DNA from: JBGPLJ01 sp963826145
GTDB taxonomy: Bacteria; Pseudomonadota; Gammaproteobacteria; Steroidobacterales; Steroidobacteraceae
Assembly: GCA_963826145.1 (NCBI GenBank)
Contig: CAWGVW010000001.1
Location: 186,001 to 250,000 of the forward strand
DNA length: 64,000 bases
Reading direction: 5' to 3'
The position numbers and the translations under genes are program-made. Under the pieces are notes generated by a model, which saw only the letters and a program-made list of their open reading frames with translations, was not told where the DNA came from and did no database searches. Below, one piece after another: positions 9,575 to 17,777 of the stretch; within the stretch, counting starts at the first letter, position 1, and the number at the start of each line of letters is the position of its first letter.

Positions 9575-9822
9575 CCTTCCATGGCACCAGGTACCGGGAG
9601 GTGCCGTGTCTGCGGCCGGCGCCAACGTGAAGGGTGTCTACGTCGGGATGTCCTTTCGGGATCGTGAAAAACAGGATGTTTTTCTCGAAGCCTACAGGGA
9701 TGTATTCACGGCGGTCCCGAAAGGACATCCCGACGTAGACACCCGAATCGCCGATGTCCTGCCCGCGAACATCTCAAGACCGGCCTTGCCAGACACCTCC
9801 CGGTACCTGGTGCCATGGAAGG
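9575..9822. repeat. Nested inverted-repeat element between convergent genes
   Basis: The whole gap between the patatin gene and rapZ is taken up by a two-level palindrome. The outer arms, 9575-9603 and 9794-9822, are perfect 29-base inverted repeats. The inner arms, 9632-9661 and 9715-9744, are perfect 30-base inverted repeats, extended after a short bulge by CGTGAA/TTCACG. A third hairpin, GAAAAAC/GTTTTTC (9666-9684), sits in the central loop. The segments between outer and inner arms differ in length (28 and 49 bases) and are unrelated. No gene is encoded. The right end abuts the rapZ stop codon exactly. It may be a MITE-like or REP-like repeat family member, a bidirectional terminator, or both. 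Confidence 0.9.
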
Positions 9823-10710
9823 TCAGTCGCTTTGCGCGCGCGCGGGGCCGGTGTCGGGCAGGGCGTTGTGGCGAGCGAGCACGTGCCGGAATTTCGTCGC
9901 GAAGTGGGCCGCCAGCCTGTCGGTTATGTAGACCGAGCGGTGCTGGCCGCCCGTGCAGCCGATCGCGACTGTCAGGTAGCTCCGATTGGTCCGCTGGTAC
10001 TCGGGTATCCACTTGTCGAGAAAGCCGGAGATGTCGTCGATCATCCGCCGCACGGCGGCATTCGATTCGAGGAAAGCGACCACGGGCGCGTCGCGCCCTG
10101 TCTGCGCGCGTAGCGCCGGTTCCCAGTACGGGTTCGGGAGCGAGCGCACGTCGAATACGAAGTCGGCGTCACCCGGGATGCCGTGCTTGAAGCCGAACGA
10201 CTCGAACATGATCGAAAGGCGTCCTTCGCTGCGCTGTTCGACCCGCTTTCTGAGGAGCTCGCGCAGCTCGTGCACGCTCATGCGCGTAGTGTCGATGACA
10301 AGGTCGGCCGCATCCGTCACCGGTTCGAGCAGGCGCCGCTCCGCGGCGATCGCCTCGCGCAGGCTCACGCCGTCGCGGCTCATGGGGTGTTTTCTGCGCG
10401 TCTCACCGTAGCGGTTCAGGAGTTCCTCGTCGCTCGCCTGCAGGAAGAGGACTTCGCAGGTGATGCCGCTGCGGCGCAGTTCGCCGACGAGCGCCGGAAC
10501 GCTGGCGATCTCGGATGCGGTATTGCGCGCATCAAGCCCGACCGCGGCCCGCGAATAGTCCGCTTCGCTCGCGTGCACGGTGTGCGAAATGAAGGGTTTC
10601 AGGAGCGCAGCGGGAATATTGTCGATGCAGTAGAAGTCGAGATCCTCGAGCATGTGCAGCGCCACGCTCTTCCCCGAGCCGGAGAGGCCGCTGACGATGA
10701 TGAGACGCAT
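9823..10710 (-). CDS. rapZ: RNase adapter protein RapZ (P-loop ATPase)
   Basis: RapZ, formerly YvcJ/YhbJ, binds nucleotides and small RNAs and, in enterics, directs RNase E to the GlmZ RNA to adjust glucosamine-6-phosphate synthase. The 295-residue protein begins MRLIIVSGLSGSGKSVALH, with Walker A at residues 8-15, and shows DxR-type and C-terminal signatures including CTGGQHRSVY, the family's conserved C-terminal block. The start at 10710 is fixed by the P-loop position; longer forms run into unrelated sequence. It follows hpf by 4 bases, so the two are co-transcribed. The ptsN gene, often present between hpf and rapZ, is absent. Whether GlmZ-like RNAs exist here cannot be seen. Confidence 0.95.
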   Translation of the reverse strand: MRLIIVSGLSGSGKSVALHMLEDLDFYCIDNIPAALLKPFISHTVHASEADYSRAAVGLDARNTASEIASVPALVGELRRSGITCEVLFLQASDEELLNRYGETRRKHPMSRDGVSLREAIAAERRLLEPVTDAADLVIDTTRMSVHELRELLRKRVEQRSEGRLSIMFESFGFKHGIPGDADFVFDVRSLPNPYWEPALRAQTGRDAPVVAFLESNAAVRRMIDDISGFLDKWIPEYQRTNRSYLTVAIGCTGGQHRSVYITDRLAAHFATKFRHVLARHNALPDTGPARAQSD

Positions 10711-10714
10711 GGCA

Positions 10715-11041
10715 CTAGGCACCGTTGGGCCGGCCGTGCGGCGCTTCGGCTGCATGATGGTCCGTGAGCTTTTCCTTGCGCTTCTTGACGCGCCGGTCGA
10801 GCTTGTCGACGAGCGCGTCGATCGCAGCGTACATGTCGCCGTCGACGGCATCGGCATGGATGCGGCCGCCCGAGAGCGACAGCGTCGCTTCGGCCTTGTG
10901 TCTCAATTTCTCGACGGTGAGCACGCAGTGCACGTCGATGACGTGATCGAAGTGCCGCACTATGCGTTCGAGCTTCCTTTCGACGTAGCCCTTGAGCGCA
11001 GGCGTGATTTCCACGTGATGACCGCTGAGATTGAGCTGCAT
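10715..11041 (-). CDS. hpf: Ribosome hibernation-promoting factor, short form
   Basis: This 108-residue protein of the HPF/YfiA family binds the 30S decoding region and promotes inactive 100S ribosome dimers under starvation. The sequence MQLNLSGHHVEITPALKGYV followed by DHVIDVHCVLTVEK and the basic helix DKLDRRVKKRKEKL is characteristic. It lacks the C-terminal dimerisation domain of long HPF. The start at 11041 is well supported by AAGGAG 8 bases upstream. It lies 33 bases downstream of rpoN, the conserved order in proteobacteria. Confidence 0.94.
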   Translation of the reverse strand: MQLNLSGHHVEITPALKGYVERKLERIVRHFDHVIDVHCVLTVEKLRHKAEATLSLSGGRIHADAVDGDMYAAIDALVDKLDRRVKKRKEKLTDHHAAEAPHGRPNGA

Positions 11042-11074
11042 CGGCTTCTCCTTATTTGAGACTGGGGTGCGCGG

Positions 11075-12559
11075 CTAACGCGATGCCGCCTTCTTGCGTT
11101 CGTTCGAGGGAGCGATCGCCATCGCCTCACGGTATTTCGCGACCGTGCGGCGCGCGACCGGAATGCCTTCCTGCGACAGGAGCTCGGCGATGCGTCCGTC
11201 GCTCAGCGGGTTGGTGGCGTCCTCCTGCGCGATGAGCTTGCGGATCTTGGCGCGGATCGCGGTCGAGGACATCTCGGTGCCATCGTCTGCGGCCACGTGG
11301 CTCGAGAAGAAGTAGCGGAATTCGAAAACCCCGCGCGGCGTGTGCATGTACTTGGCGGTCGTGACGCGCGAGATCGTCGACTCGTGCATCTCGATCGCTT
11401 CGGCGACGTCCTTGAGAATCATGGGCTGCATCGCTTCATCGCCCAGCTCAAAGAACGCCGATTGCCGCTGCACGATTGCGCGCGCGACCTTCAGGAGAGT
11501 CTCGTGGCGGATTTCAAGGCTCCGCAGGAGCCACCGCGCTTCCTGCAGCTGCGCGCGCAACATCGAATGGTCGGCGTTGCGCCCGAGGAGGTCCGCGTAG
11601 TTCTGATTCACGCGGACGCGCGGCACGGTGGACGGATTGATCTCGACGATCCATCCATTTTCGCCGCGGCGCACGAACACGTCGGGTACGACGTACTCGG
11701 CGGTCTGCGCATGAATGGATGCGCCGGGTCGCGGCTGACAGGCGCGCACGAGCGCGATCGCCGCATCGAGTTCCTCGTCGCTCACGCGCAGCTGGCGCCT
11801 GAGGAGTGCTAGCTGCTGTTCCGCGACGAGGCCCAGGTGTTGCGCGGCGATGCGCTTGGCGAGTTCGAGCTGCGGCGTTGCCGGGTCGAGCTGCGCGAGC
11901 TGCAGCCCGATGCACTCACCGATCGATCGGGCGCCAATGCCGACGGGATCGAGGGTCTGGACCGCGGCCAGCGCGCGGTCCATGTCCGCCGGGGAGCAGA
12001 CGACCTCCGGCAGGAGGTTGCGCTGGATTTCCTCGAGGCTGTCGCTCAGGTAGCCGTCGTCGTTGATGGCATCGACGATCGCGCGCGCAATGGCGAGATC
12101 GAGCGGGGAAAGGTGCGCGAGCTCGAGCTGCCAGAGCAGGTGATCGTGCAGCGTCTGCCCGCGCTGGTCCGCAAATTCCTGTGACTTATCCCCATCGCCG
12201 CTCCACACCGTATCGCCGGCTGCGGCGGTTCGCTCCGTCCAGGGGTCGTCGATCACCTCGACGTCGACTTCCTCGTACTCCTGGTCGTTCTTGTCTTCAC
12301 CGGTGCCATCGCGGGAGTCGTCGCGAATTTCCTCGCGAGCTTCCTCGCGGACCTCGTCGCGCATCTCGGGCGTTTCGTTGACGCCGGTCGCATCGCCTGT
12401 GTCGTCGAGCGACTCGAGCATGACGTTCGACTCGAGCGCTTCGCGCACATGCGCTTGCAGGTCGAGTGCTGGAAGCTGCAGCAGTCGTATGGCCTGCTGC
12501 AGCTGGGGCGTCATCGTCAGCTGCTGGCCGAGTCGCAGTTGCAGGGTGGGTTTCAGCAT
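11075..12559 (-). CDS. rpoN: RNA polymerase sigma-54 factor
   Basis: Sigma-54 directs RNA polymerase to -24/-12 promoters and depends on AAA+ activators. The 494-residue protein starts MLKPTLQLRLGQQLTMTPQL, the glutamine-rich region I contacted by activators. An acidic region II follows (about residues 50-100), then the core-binding domain. A helix-turn-helix precedes the RpoN box ARRTVAKYREAM near the C-terminus, which reads the -24 element. The start at 12559 places region I at the very N-terminus. A likely client in this window is the pilA promoter, with its activator pilR. It is followed by hpf and rapZ and preceded by lptB 148 bases upstream. Confidence 0.97.
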   Translation of the reverse strand: MLKPTLQLRLGQQLTMTPQLQQAIRLLQLPALDLQAHVREALESNVMLESLDDTGDATGVNETPEMRDEVREEAREEIRDDSRDGTGEDKNDQEYEEVDVEVIDDPWTERTAAAGDTVWSGDGDKSQEFADQRGQTLHDHLLWQLELAHLSPLDLAIARAIVDAINDDGYLSDSLEEIQRNLLPEVVCSPADMDRALAAVQTLDPVGIGARSIGECIGLQLAQLDPATPQLELAKRIAAQHLGLVAEQQLALLRRQLRVSDEELDAAIALVRACQPRPGASIHAQTAEYVVPDVFVRRGENGWIVEINPSTVPRVRVNQNYADLLGRNADHSMLRAQLQEARWLLRSLEIRHETLLKVARAIVQRQSAFFELGDEAMQPMILKDVAEAIEMHESTISRVTTAKYMHTPRGVFEFRYFFSSHVAADDGTEMSSTAIRAKIRKLIAQEDATNPLSDGRIAELLSQEGIPVARRTVAKYREAMAIAPSNERKKAASR

Positions 12560-12707
12560 GGGTCTCGAAGAGTCGTCCGTACCGAAGTCTAGCGCGAAAA
12601 ATCGGCCGTAAAGCACGGCGCTCGGGGACTGTGAACCGCGGCCCATGCAGGAAGTGTGCAATGAGCACAATCACGAGTAGATTCAATGGTTTGGACGAGT
12701 GAAAGTT

Positions 12708-13433
12708 CTACAGGCGGAAGTCGTGACCGAGGTAGACCTCGCGCACCTGCGGATGGGCCAGGATTTCTTCCGCGGTGCCCTGCGCCAGGACGACGCCCTG
12801 GCTCACGATATACGCGCGGCCGCAGATGCCGAGCGTCTCGCGGACGTTGTGATCGGTGATCAGTACGCCGATGCCGCGCGCCGTGAGCTGGCGGATGATG
12901 CGCTGGATGTCGATGACCGAAAGCGGGTCGACGCCAGCGAACGGCTCGTCGAGCAGCACGAATTTCGGTTCTGCCGCAAGCGCCCGCGCGATTTCGACGC
13001 GCCGCCGCTCGCCACCTGACAGGCTGATGCCGAGATTTTCGCGGATGTGGCTGATATGCAGCTCTTCCAGGAGCTCCGTGAGCCGCTGTTCGCGCCCGTC
13101 CGCGTCGAGATCCGCTCGCGTTTCAAGGATTGCGAGCACGTTGTCGGCGACCGAGAGCTTGCGGAAAACCGAAGCCTCCTGCGGCAGGTAGCCGACGCCG
13201 AGCTGCGCGCGCCGATGCATCGGCAGCGTCGTGATGTCTTCATCGTCAAGCACGATGCGGCCCTTCTGGCAGGGTACGAGGCCGACGATCATGTAGAAGG
13301 CCGTCGTCTTGCCGGCCCCGTTCGGTCCAAGAAGCCCGACGACTTCGCCGCTCGAGACCTCGAGCGACAGGTCGCGCAGCACCTGGCGGGACTTGTAGCT
13401 CTTCGCCAGTCCCGAAACCACCAGGCGGCTCAT
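12708..13433 (-). CDS. lptB: LPS export ABC transporter ATP-binding protein
   Basis: LptB is the cytoplasmic ATPase of the LptB2FGC complex that extracts lipopolysaccharide from the inner membrane. The protein has 241 residues, identical to E. coli. Visible motifs are Walker A GPNGAGKT (about 36-43), the signature LSGGERRR, Walker B FVLLDEP and the switch histidine in ITDHNV. The ATG at 13433 overlaps the lptA stop by 4 bases, so the two are translationally coupled. A longer open frame upstream lies inside lptA and is not family sequence. The partner permeases lptF and lptG are not in the window. Confidence 0.97.
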   Translation of the reverse strand: MSRLVVSGLAKSYKSRQVLRDLSLEVSSGEVVGLLGPNGAGKTTAFYMIVGLVPCQKGRIVLDDEDITTLPMHRRAQLGVGYLPQEASVFRKLSVADNVLAILETRADLDADGREQRLTELLEELHISHIRENLGISLSGGERRRVEIARALAAEPKFVLLDEPFAGVDPLSVIDIQRIIRQLTARGIGVLITDHNVRETLGICGRAYIVSQGVVLAQGTAEEILAHPQVREVYLGHDFRL

Positions 13434-14122
13434 TGCTTGGGATCCGCAGTCTCCGCAGCCGGCTTGCGGGTGCGCGGGATCCTGATCTGCACGCGACCTT
13501 CGCTCGTCGCGGGCGAGTTGGCGACGACCCTTTCGGCGCGGACGTCGTACACGAGGATGTCGCCGGTCAATTCGACTTCGCCGTCCGAGAGCCACGCCTT
13601 CTCTGCGAGCCGGACCGTGCCGTTCTTGACGTCGTACTCGATGACGTTCGCGCGCCCACGCGCAATCTGCGCCGGTTGATCCAGCGTCTGCTCGAAGTTC
13701 GCCGGCGCGCCGTTGATGACGGCTCGCGAGATCTGGTTGTCGACGAAGGTGACATCGGCCCTGTCCGAGCTCAACGAGCCCTTTTCCATCCGGATATGGA
13801 CGTCGCCCGACAGCTGCCACTGGCTATTGTCGAAATTGAGTCCCGTTGCCGCGGCTTCGCCGGCATCGACGCGCAGATTCCCCTGGGTGATCGTCACCGC
13901 GTGAAATAGCAGGCGGTTTTTCTTGTAGTCGAATTCCGAAGACCGCGCGTCGACCAGGATCGGAAGGTCGCTCTGCAGGCCCCCGGCAGTTTTTCCTGCA
14001 GGCTTGGCCGTTACGGGCACCACGGGCGCCGCCGGCGCCGGTTCGCTGGTCGCGCCAGCCGCCGCCGCTACCAGCGCGAGCAGGCCCGCGCTAGCGACCG
14101 AACGGAGGATTGAACTGACCAT
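13430..14122 (-). CDS. lptA: LPS transport periplasmic protein LptA
   Basis: LptA forms the beta-jellyroll bridge that carries lipopolysaccharide across the periplasm. The 230-residue product has a Sec signal peptide (hydrophobic GLLALVAAAAGATS), an Ala/Pro-rich linker, then the OstA-like domain beginning LPILVDARSSEFDYKKNRL and containing GDVHIRMEKGSLSSDRADV. The C-terminus is basic. It overlaps lptC by 32 bases and lptB by 4, giving a tight lptCAB unit. The assignment rests on domain pattern plus order. Confidence 0.93.
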   Translation of the reverse strand: MVSSILRSVASAGLLALVAAAAGATSEPAPAAPVVPVTAKPAGKTAGGLQSDLPILVDARSSEFDYKKNRLLFHAVTITQGNLRVDAGEAAATGLNFDNSQWQLSGDVHIRMEKGSLSSDRADVTFVDNQISRAVINGAPANFEQTLDQPAQIARGRANVIEYDVKNGTVRLAEKAWLSDGEVELTGDILVYDVRAERVVANSPATSEGRVQIRIPRTRKPAAETADPKQ

Positions 14123-14660
14123 GTACGCGCGATTGTAGCCGCACGCGATGCTGCTTCAAGTCGGCGTCGAGGCCGCGAGCCGCCAGCGCTCGCGTGCCCA
14201 TGACAATTTGCACCTCGTCGTTCGTGTTGGCAGTCGACTGTTCGGTATCGAATTCGAGGGTGGGCGTCTCGATCACGGCTTCCAGCCCACCTTCCCCGAC
14301 GGCGCCGCGGACCTGCACATTGCCGGCAAGGCGGACGACCTTGGAGGTTTCCGGCACGACCCCGTGTTCGGCCGTCACGATCCAGTCGTGCATGTCGGCG
14401 CCGGTGTAGGTCAGCTGCAGCGCCGAAAGTACAACACTGTTGTCCGCCGGCCGCTGTTCGATGCGCTGCGCGCGTATGCGCATGCGGGCTGCGCCGTCAT
14501 CGCCCGTGTCCGTGATGGTCGCACCGGTAAGAAAGTAGCCCGGCTGGTTGGCCGGTGCGACCGAGTCGCGACGCACATCGGCGGATTCCCCACCGACGAA
14601 CGACAGCCCGATGACGATCACCAACGCGATAACGACGAGGATGAGCAGGGCGCGCGTCAT
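14091..14660 (-). CDS. lptC: LPS export ABC transporter periplasmic protein LptC
   Basis: LptC is a single-pass inner-membrane protein that receives lipopolysaccharide from LptB2FG and hands it to LptA. The 189-residue protein has one N-terminal transmembrane segment (ALLILVVIALVIVIGLSFVG, about residues 4-23) and a periplasmic domain with the family's YxxxxA-type opening PGYFLTGATITDTGDDG. It overlaps kdsC by 4 bases and lptA by 32. Sequence conservation in LptC is low, so the order kdsC-lptC-lptA-lptB is an important part of the evidence. Confidence 0.9.
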   Translation of the reverse strand: MTRALLILVVIALVIVIGLSFVGGESADVRRDSVAPANQPGYFLTGATITDTGDDGAARMRIRAQRIEQRPADNSVVLSALQLTYTGADMHDWIVTAEHGVVPETSKVVRLAGNVQVRGAVGEGGLEAVIETPTLEFDTEQSTANTNDEVQIVMGTRALAARGLDADLKQHRVRLQSRVHGQFNPPFGR

Positions 14661-15172
14661 GCCTTCCCTCCATGCGCTTCAAGAACGAGCCGGTCGCAGA
14701 CTTCGCGCACCGCGCCGCGTCCGCCGGCATGCTTCGTCACGTGCCGCGTCGCGAGCTTCACGTCCGGATGGGCGTCGGCAACGGCGAACGCGAGGCCCAC
14801 CGCGACCGCGAGCGGCAGGTCGCTCGTGTCATCCACGATGCACGCGACGTCGTTCATGTTTATTTCGAGATCGGCTGCGAGGCGCGATACGGCGGCGACC
14901 TTGTCGTCGCAGCTCTGGACCAGGTGGGCGATGTCGAGTTCCCGGCATCGGCTGACAACAGCCGGCGAACTGCGCCCGGAGACGACGGCGACCGCGATTC
15001 CGGCGCGTTGCAGGAGCTTGATACCGAGGCCGTCGCGGACGTGAAAGACCTTGAGCGCTTCGCCGTCGGCGCCAAAGTACAGACGTCCGTCCGTCAGCAC
15101 GCCGTCGACGTCGAGCACGAGCAACCGGATATTCGGTCGCTCGGAGCCGCGTCGCGATTTGCGTTTCACCAC
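14657..15172 (-). CDS. kdsC: 3-deoxy-manno-octulosonate-8-phosphatase
   Basis: KdsC removes phosphate from Kdo-8-phosphate in the synthesis of Kdo for lipid A-core. It is a small HAD phosphatase without a cap domain, 171 residues here. The nucleophile motif LDVDGVLTDG places Asp21 and Asp23 as the catalytic pair, and VVSGRSS is motif II. Motif III (usually QG-x-x-x-K) reads QSCDDK with Lys91, and motif IV (usually GDD-x-x-D) reads VDDTSD at 113-118, so two glycines are replaced while all acidic residues remain. Translation starts at GTG 15172, which shares one base with the kdsD stop codon. The basic first 14 residues are variable in the family. Confidence 0.93.
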   Translation of the reverse strand: MVKRKSRRGSERPNIRLLVLDVDGVLTDGRLYFGADGEALKVFHVRDGLGIKLLQRAGIAVAVVSGRSSPAVVSRCRELDIAHLVQSCDDKVAAVSRLAADLEINMNDVACIVDDTSDLPLAVAVGLAFAVADAHPDVKLATRHVTKHAGGRGAVREVCDRLVLEAHGGKA

Positions 15173-16164
15173 TAGATGACACCGGCCCGGAATAGGTCAT
15201 GAATGTTGAGCGCGCCTATCAACGTGTTGTCATCCTCGACCACGAGGAGCTGCGTGATGTGGTGCTTCTCCATCAGATGTACCGCCTCGGCGGCGAGCAT
15301 GCGCGGACCAATGCTCTTGCCCTGGCGCGTCATGACCTGGCGCATGCGCGTCGCGTGAACGTCGACCAGGCCATCCAGCGCCCGGCGCAGATCGCCGTCG
15401 GTGAAGACTCCAACGACGTGCCGGTTGGCATCGACAATAGCTGTCATGCCGAGGCCCTTGCGGCTCATTTCGACGAGGCCGGCGGCGAGCGGCGTATCGA
15501 CGCCCACCATCGGAATGTCATCGCCCGTGCGCATTACGTCCTCGACGTGAAGCAGCAGCCGCCGGCCTAGACTGCCGCCCGGATGCGACAGCGCAAATTG
15601 CTGTTCCGTGAAGCCGCGGCATTCAAGCAGCGCAACGGCGAGAGCATCGCCCATCGCGAGCGTCGCGGTGGTGCTGGCGGTCGGCGCGAGATTGAGCGGA
15701 CAGGCCTCCGCGGGCACGCTGACGTCCAGATTCACGGCTGCGGCCTTCGCGAGCGTCGAATCGCGTCCGCCGGTGAGCGTGATGAGCGGAATGCCCAGAC
15801 GCTTGAGGTATGGCAGCAGCGTCACGATCTCCACGGTTTCGCCGGAATTCGAGATCGCGAGCAGCGCATCCGGGCGGGTGATCATGCCGGCATCGCCGTG
15901 ACTCGCTTCGCCCGGATGCAGGAAGAAACTCGGCGTGCCGGTGCTCGCCAGCGTCGCCGCGATCTTGCGGCCGACGTGCCCGGACTTGCCCATGCCCGAG
16001 ACGATCACGCGCCCTTGGCGGCTGCTGCACTCGAGACACAGCTTGCAGGCGGCAGCGAATTCGCTGCCGAGGCGCCCGACCAGCGCGCCGACCGCTTCCG
16101 CCTCGGTGGCGAGCGCCCGCTTGCCGAGCGCGATCAATGCTGCGTCATCGAGTCGGACGGTCAT
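15172..16164 (-). CDS. kdsD: Arabinose-5-phosphate isomerase
   Basis: KdsD interconverts ribulose 5-phosphate and arabinose 5-phosphate, the first step towards Kdo. The 330-residue protein has an N-terminal SIS sugar-isomerase domain (VIVSGMGKSGHVGRKIA, then LLAISNSGETVEI) and two C-terminal CBS domains (MRTGDDIPMV and MTRQGKSIGP onward). The start at 16164 is supported by GGGAAAAGG a few bases upstream and by match to family length. It heads the minus-strand run kdsD-kdsC-lptC-lptA-lptB and is divergent from ibaG with 100 bases between. A calcium:cation antiporter gene found before kdsD in E. coli is not present. Confidence 0.95.
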   Translation of the reverse strand: MTVRLDDAALIALGKRALATEAEAVGALVGRLGSEFAAACKLCLECSSRQGRVIVSGMGKSGHVGRKIAATLASTGTPSFFLHPGEASHGDAGMITRPDALLAISNSGETVEIVTLLPYLKRLGIPLITLTGGRDSTLAKAAAVNLDVSVPAEACPLNLAPTASTTATLAMGDALAVALLECRGFTEQQFALSHPGGSLGRRLLLHVEDVMRTGDDIPMVGVDTPLAAGLVEMSRKGLGMTAIVDANRHVVGVFTDGDLRRALDGLVDVHATRMRQVMTRQGKSIGPRMLAAEAVHLMEKHHITQLLVVEDDNTLIGALNIHDLFRAGVI

Positions 16165-16264
16165 GCCTTTTCCCAGTGAAACCGGCGCATCATAGCGCCC
16201 CGACTGTTTCGGTGCCGCACGGTTTTCTTTACTATCTTTGCTCCATGAAAGCCGTGGTCGCCCC

Positions 16265-16504
16265 ATGAAATCCGAAGAAATCGCCGCGCTCATCCGCTCA
16301 GGGCTCCCGACCGCCGACGCCCGCGTGGCGAGTCCCGATGATGTGCATTTCGAAGCGGTCGTGATCGCGGCGGAGTTCGCCGGCAAGCGTACGCTCGAGC
16401 GCCACCGGCTCGTCTACGGCGCGCTCGGCGAGCGCATGGGGCGCGAGATTCACGCGCTTGCGCTGCAGGTGTTCACGCCCGAGGAATGGGCCGCGCGGTC
16501 TTAA
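16265..16504 (+). CDS. ibaG: BolA family protein IbaG
   Basis: This 79-residue BolA-like protein starts MKSEEIAALIRSGLPTADAR and has the class fold with DVHFEAVVIAAEFAGK and the conserved RHRLVYGALGERM, which includes the His that helps bind a 2Fe-2S cluster with monothiol glutaredoxins in this family. It ends HALALQVFTPEEW. The adjacent murA, 10 bases downstream, is the standard neighbour of ibaG (yrbA). In many gammaproteobacteria mla phospholipid transport genes lie just upstream; here kdsD is directly divergent and mla genes are missing. The ATG at 16265 is preferred over upstream TTG because of family length. Confidence 0.9.
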   Translation: MKSEEIAALIRSGLPTADARVASPDDVHFEAVVIAAEFAGKRTLERHRLVYGALGERMGREIHALALQVFTPEEWAARS

Positions 16505-16514
16505 GGCAGCTTCC

Positions 16515-17777
16515 ATGGACAAACTCGAAATACAGGGCGGGAAGCGGCTCGAGGGCGAGATCCGCATCTCCGGCGCGAAGAACGCGACACTGCCGATCCT
16601 TGCCGGCGCGCTGCTCGCCGACGGCCCGGTCACGATCGCGAACGTGCCGCATCTGCAGGACGTGACGACTTTCATCGAGTTGCTGGGGCGCATGGGTGTC
16701 GGCGTCACCGTCGACGATCGCATGCGGGTCGAGATCGATGCGGGCTCGATCCGCGAATACTTCGCGCCCTACGAGCTCGTGAAGACGATGCGGGCGTCGA
16801 TCCTCGTGCTCGGCCCGCTGCTGGCGCGCTTCGGCAAAGCGGATGTGTCACTGCCGGGCGGCTGCGCCATCGGTTCGCGGCCGGTGAACATCCATGTCGC
16901 CGGCCTGCAGGCGATGGGCGCCGACATCAATATCGAGAACGGCTATATCCGCGCGCGCAGTGACGGGCGCTTGCACGGCGCGCGTCTCGTGCTCGACACG
17001 GTGACCGTGACCGGCACCGAGAACCTGATGATGGCCGCGGCGCTCGCCCAGGGCGACACGGTCATCGAGAACGCGGCGCGCGAACCCGAGGTGGTCGACC
17101 TCGCGAATTTTCTCATTGCGATGGGAGCGAAGATCCGTGGCGCGGGCACGGATACGCTACTCATCGAAGGCGTCGAGCGACTTTCGGGGACGCACTACGA
17201 AGTGCTGCCCGATCGCATCGAAGCCGGGACCTATCTCGTGGCCGGCGCGATCACAGGCGGTCGCGTGCGCGTCAAGAATGCGCGCGCCGATCATCTCGAC
17301 GCGGTTCTCGGGAAGCTCCGGGACGCAGGCGCACGCGTCGACTCGGCGGACGGCTGGATCGAAGTCGACATGCAGGGCAAGCGTCCGCGCAGCGTCGACG
17401 TGCGCACGGCGCCGTATCCCGCGTTTCCAACCGACATGCAGGCGCAGTTCGCGGCGCTCAATACCGTGGCGGACGGCGTCGGCACGATCATCGAGACAAT
17501 CTTCGAGAATCGCTTCATGCACATGCTCGAGATGCGGCGCATGGGCGCGGAGATCCGTCTCGAGGGCAACACGGCGATCATCAAGGGTGTCGATCGCCTG
17601 ACCGCGGCACCGGTGATGGCAACGGACCTGCGTGCTTCGGCGAGCCTCGTGCTTGCCGGCCTTGTGGCGGAGGGCCGCACCGAGGTCGACCGCATCTATC
17701 ACATCGACCGCGGCTATGAGTGCATCGAAGAGAAGCTGCAGCAACTCGGCGCGCAGATCAGGAGGATTCCGTCCTAG
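16515..17777 (+). CDS. murA: UDP-N-acetylglucosamine 1-carboxyvinyltransferase
   Basis: MurA adds enolpyruvate from PEP to UDP-GlcNAc, the first committed step of peptidoglycan synthesis. The 420-residue protein matches family length. Lys22 and Asn23 in SGAKNATLPIL bind substrate. The active-site cysteine is Cys117 in LPGGCAIGSRPVNIH, so the enzyme should be of the fosfomycin-sensitive type. The C-terminal domain includes TDMQAQFAALNTVADG and DLRASASLVLAG. The gene follows ibaG and converges with the degS-like gene, the two overlapping by 4 bases at their ends. Confidence 0.97.
   Translation: MDKLEIQGGKRLEGEIRISGAKNATLPILAGALLADGPVTIANVPHLQDVTTFIELLGRMGVGVTVDDRMRVEIDAGSIREYFAPYELVKTMRASILVLGPLLARFGKADVSLPGGCAIGSRPVNIHVAGLQAMGADINIENGYIRARSDGRLHGARLVLDTVTVTGTENLMMAAALAQGDTVIENAAREPEVVDLANFLIAMGAKIRGAGTDTLLIEGVERLSGTHYEVLPDRIEAGTYLVAGAITGGRVRVKNARADHLDAVLGKLRDAGARVDSADGWIEVDMQGKRPRSVDVRTAPYPAFPTDMQAQFAALNTVADGVGTIIETIFENRFMHMLEMRRMGAEIRLEGNTAIIKGVDRLTAAPVMATDLRASASLVLAGLVAEGRTEVDRIYHIDRGYECIEEKLQQLGAQIRRIPS

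Noticed and set aside
9606..10190. Open frame of 194 codons starting inside the nested repeat
   Set aside because: It runs antisense into rapZ and is made of repeat sequence; no ribosome binding site or family match.
16207..16235. ibaG promoter TTTCGG-N17-TACTAT
   Set aside because: The -35 matches consensus at only two positions; too weak to list.
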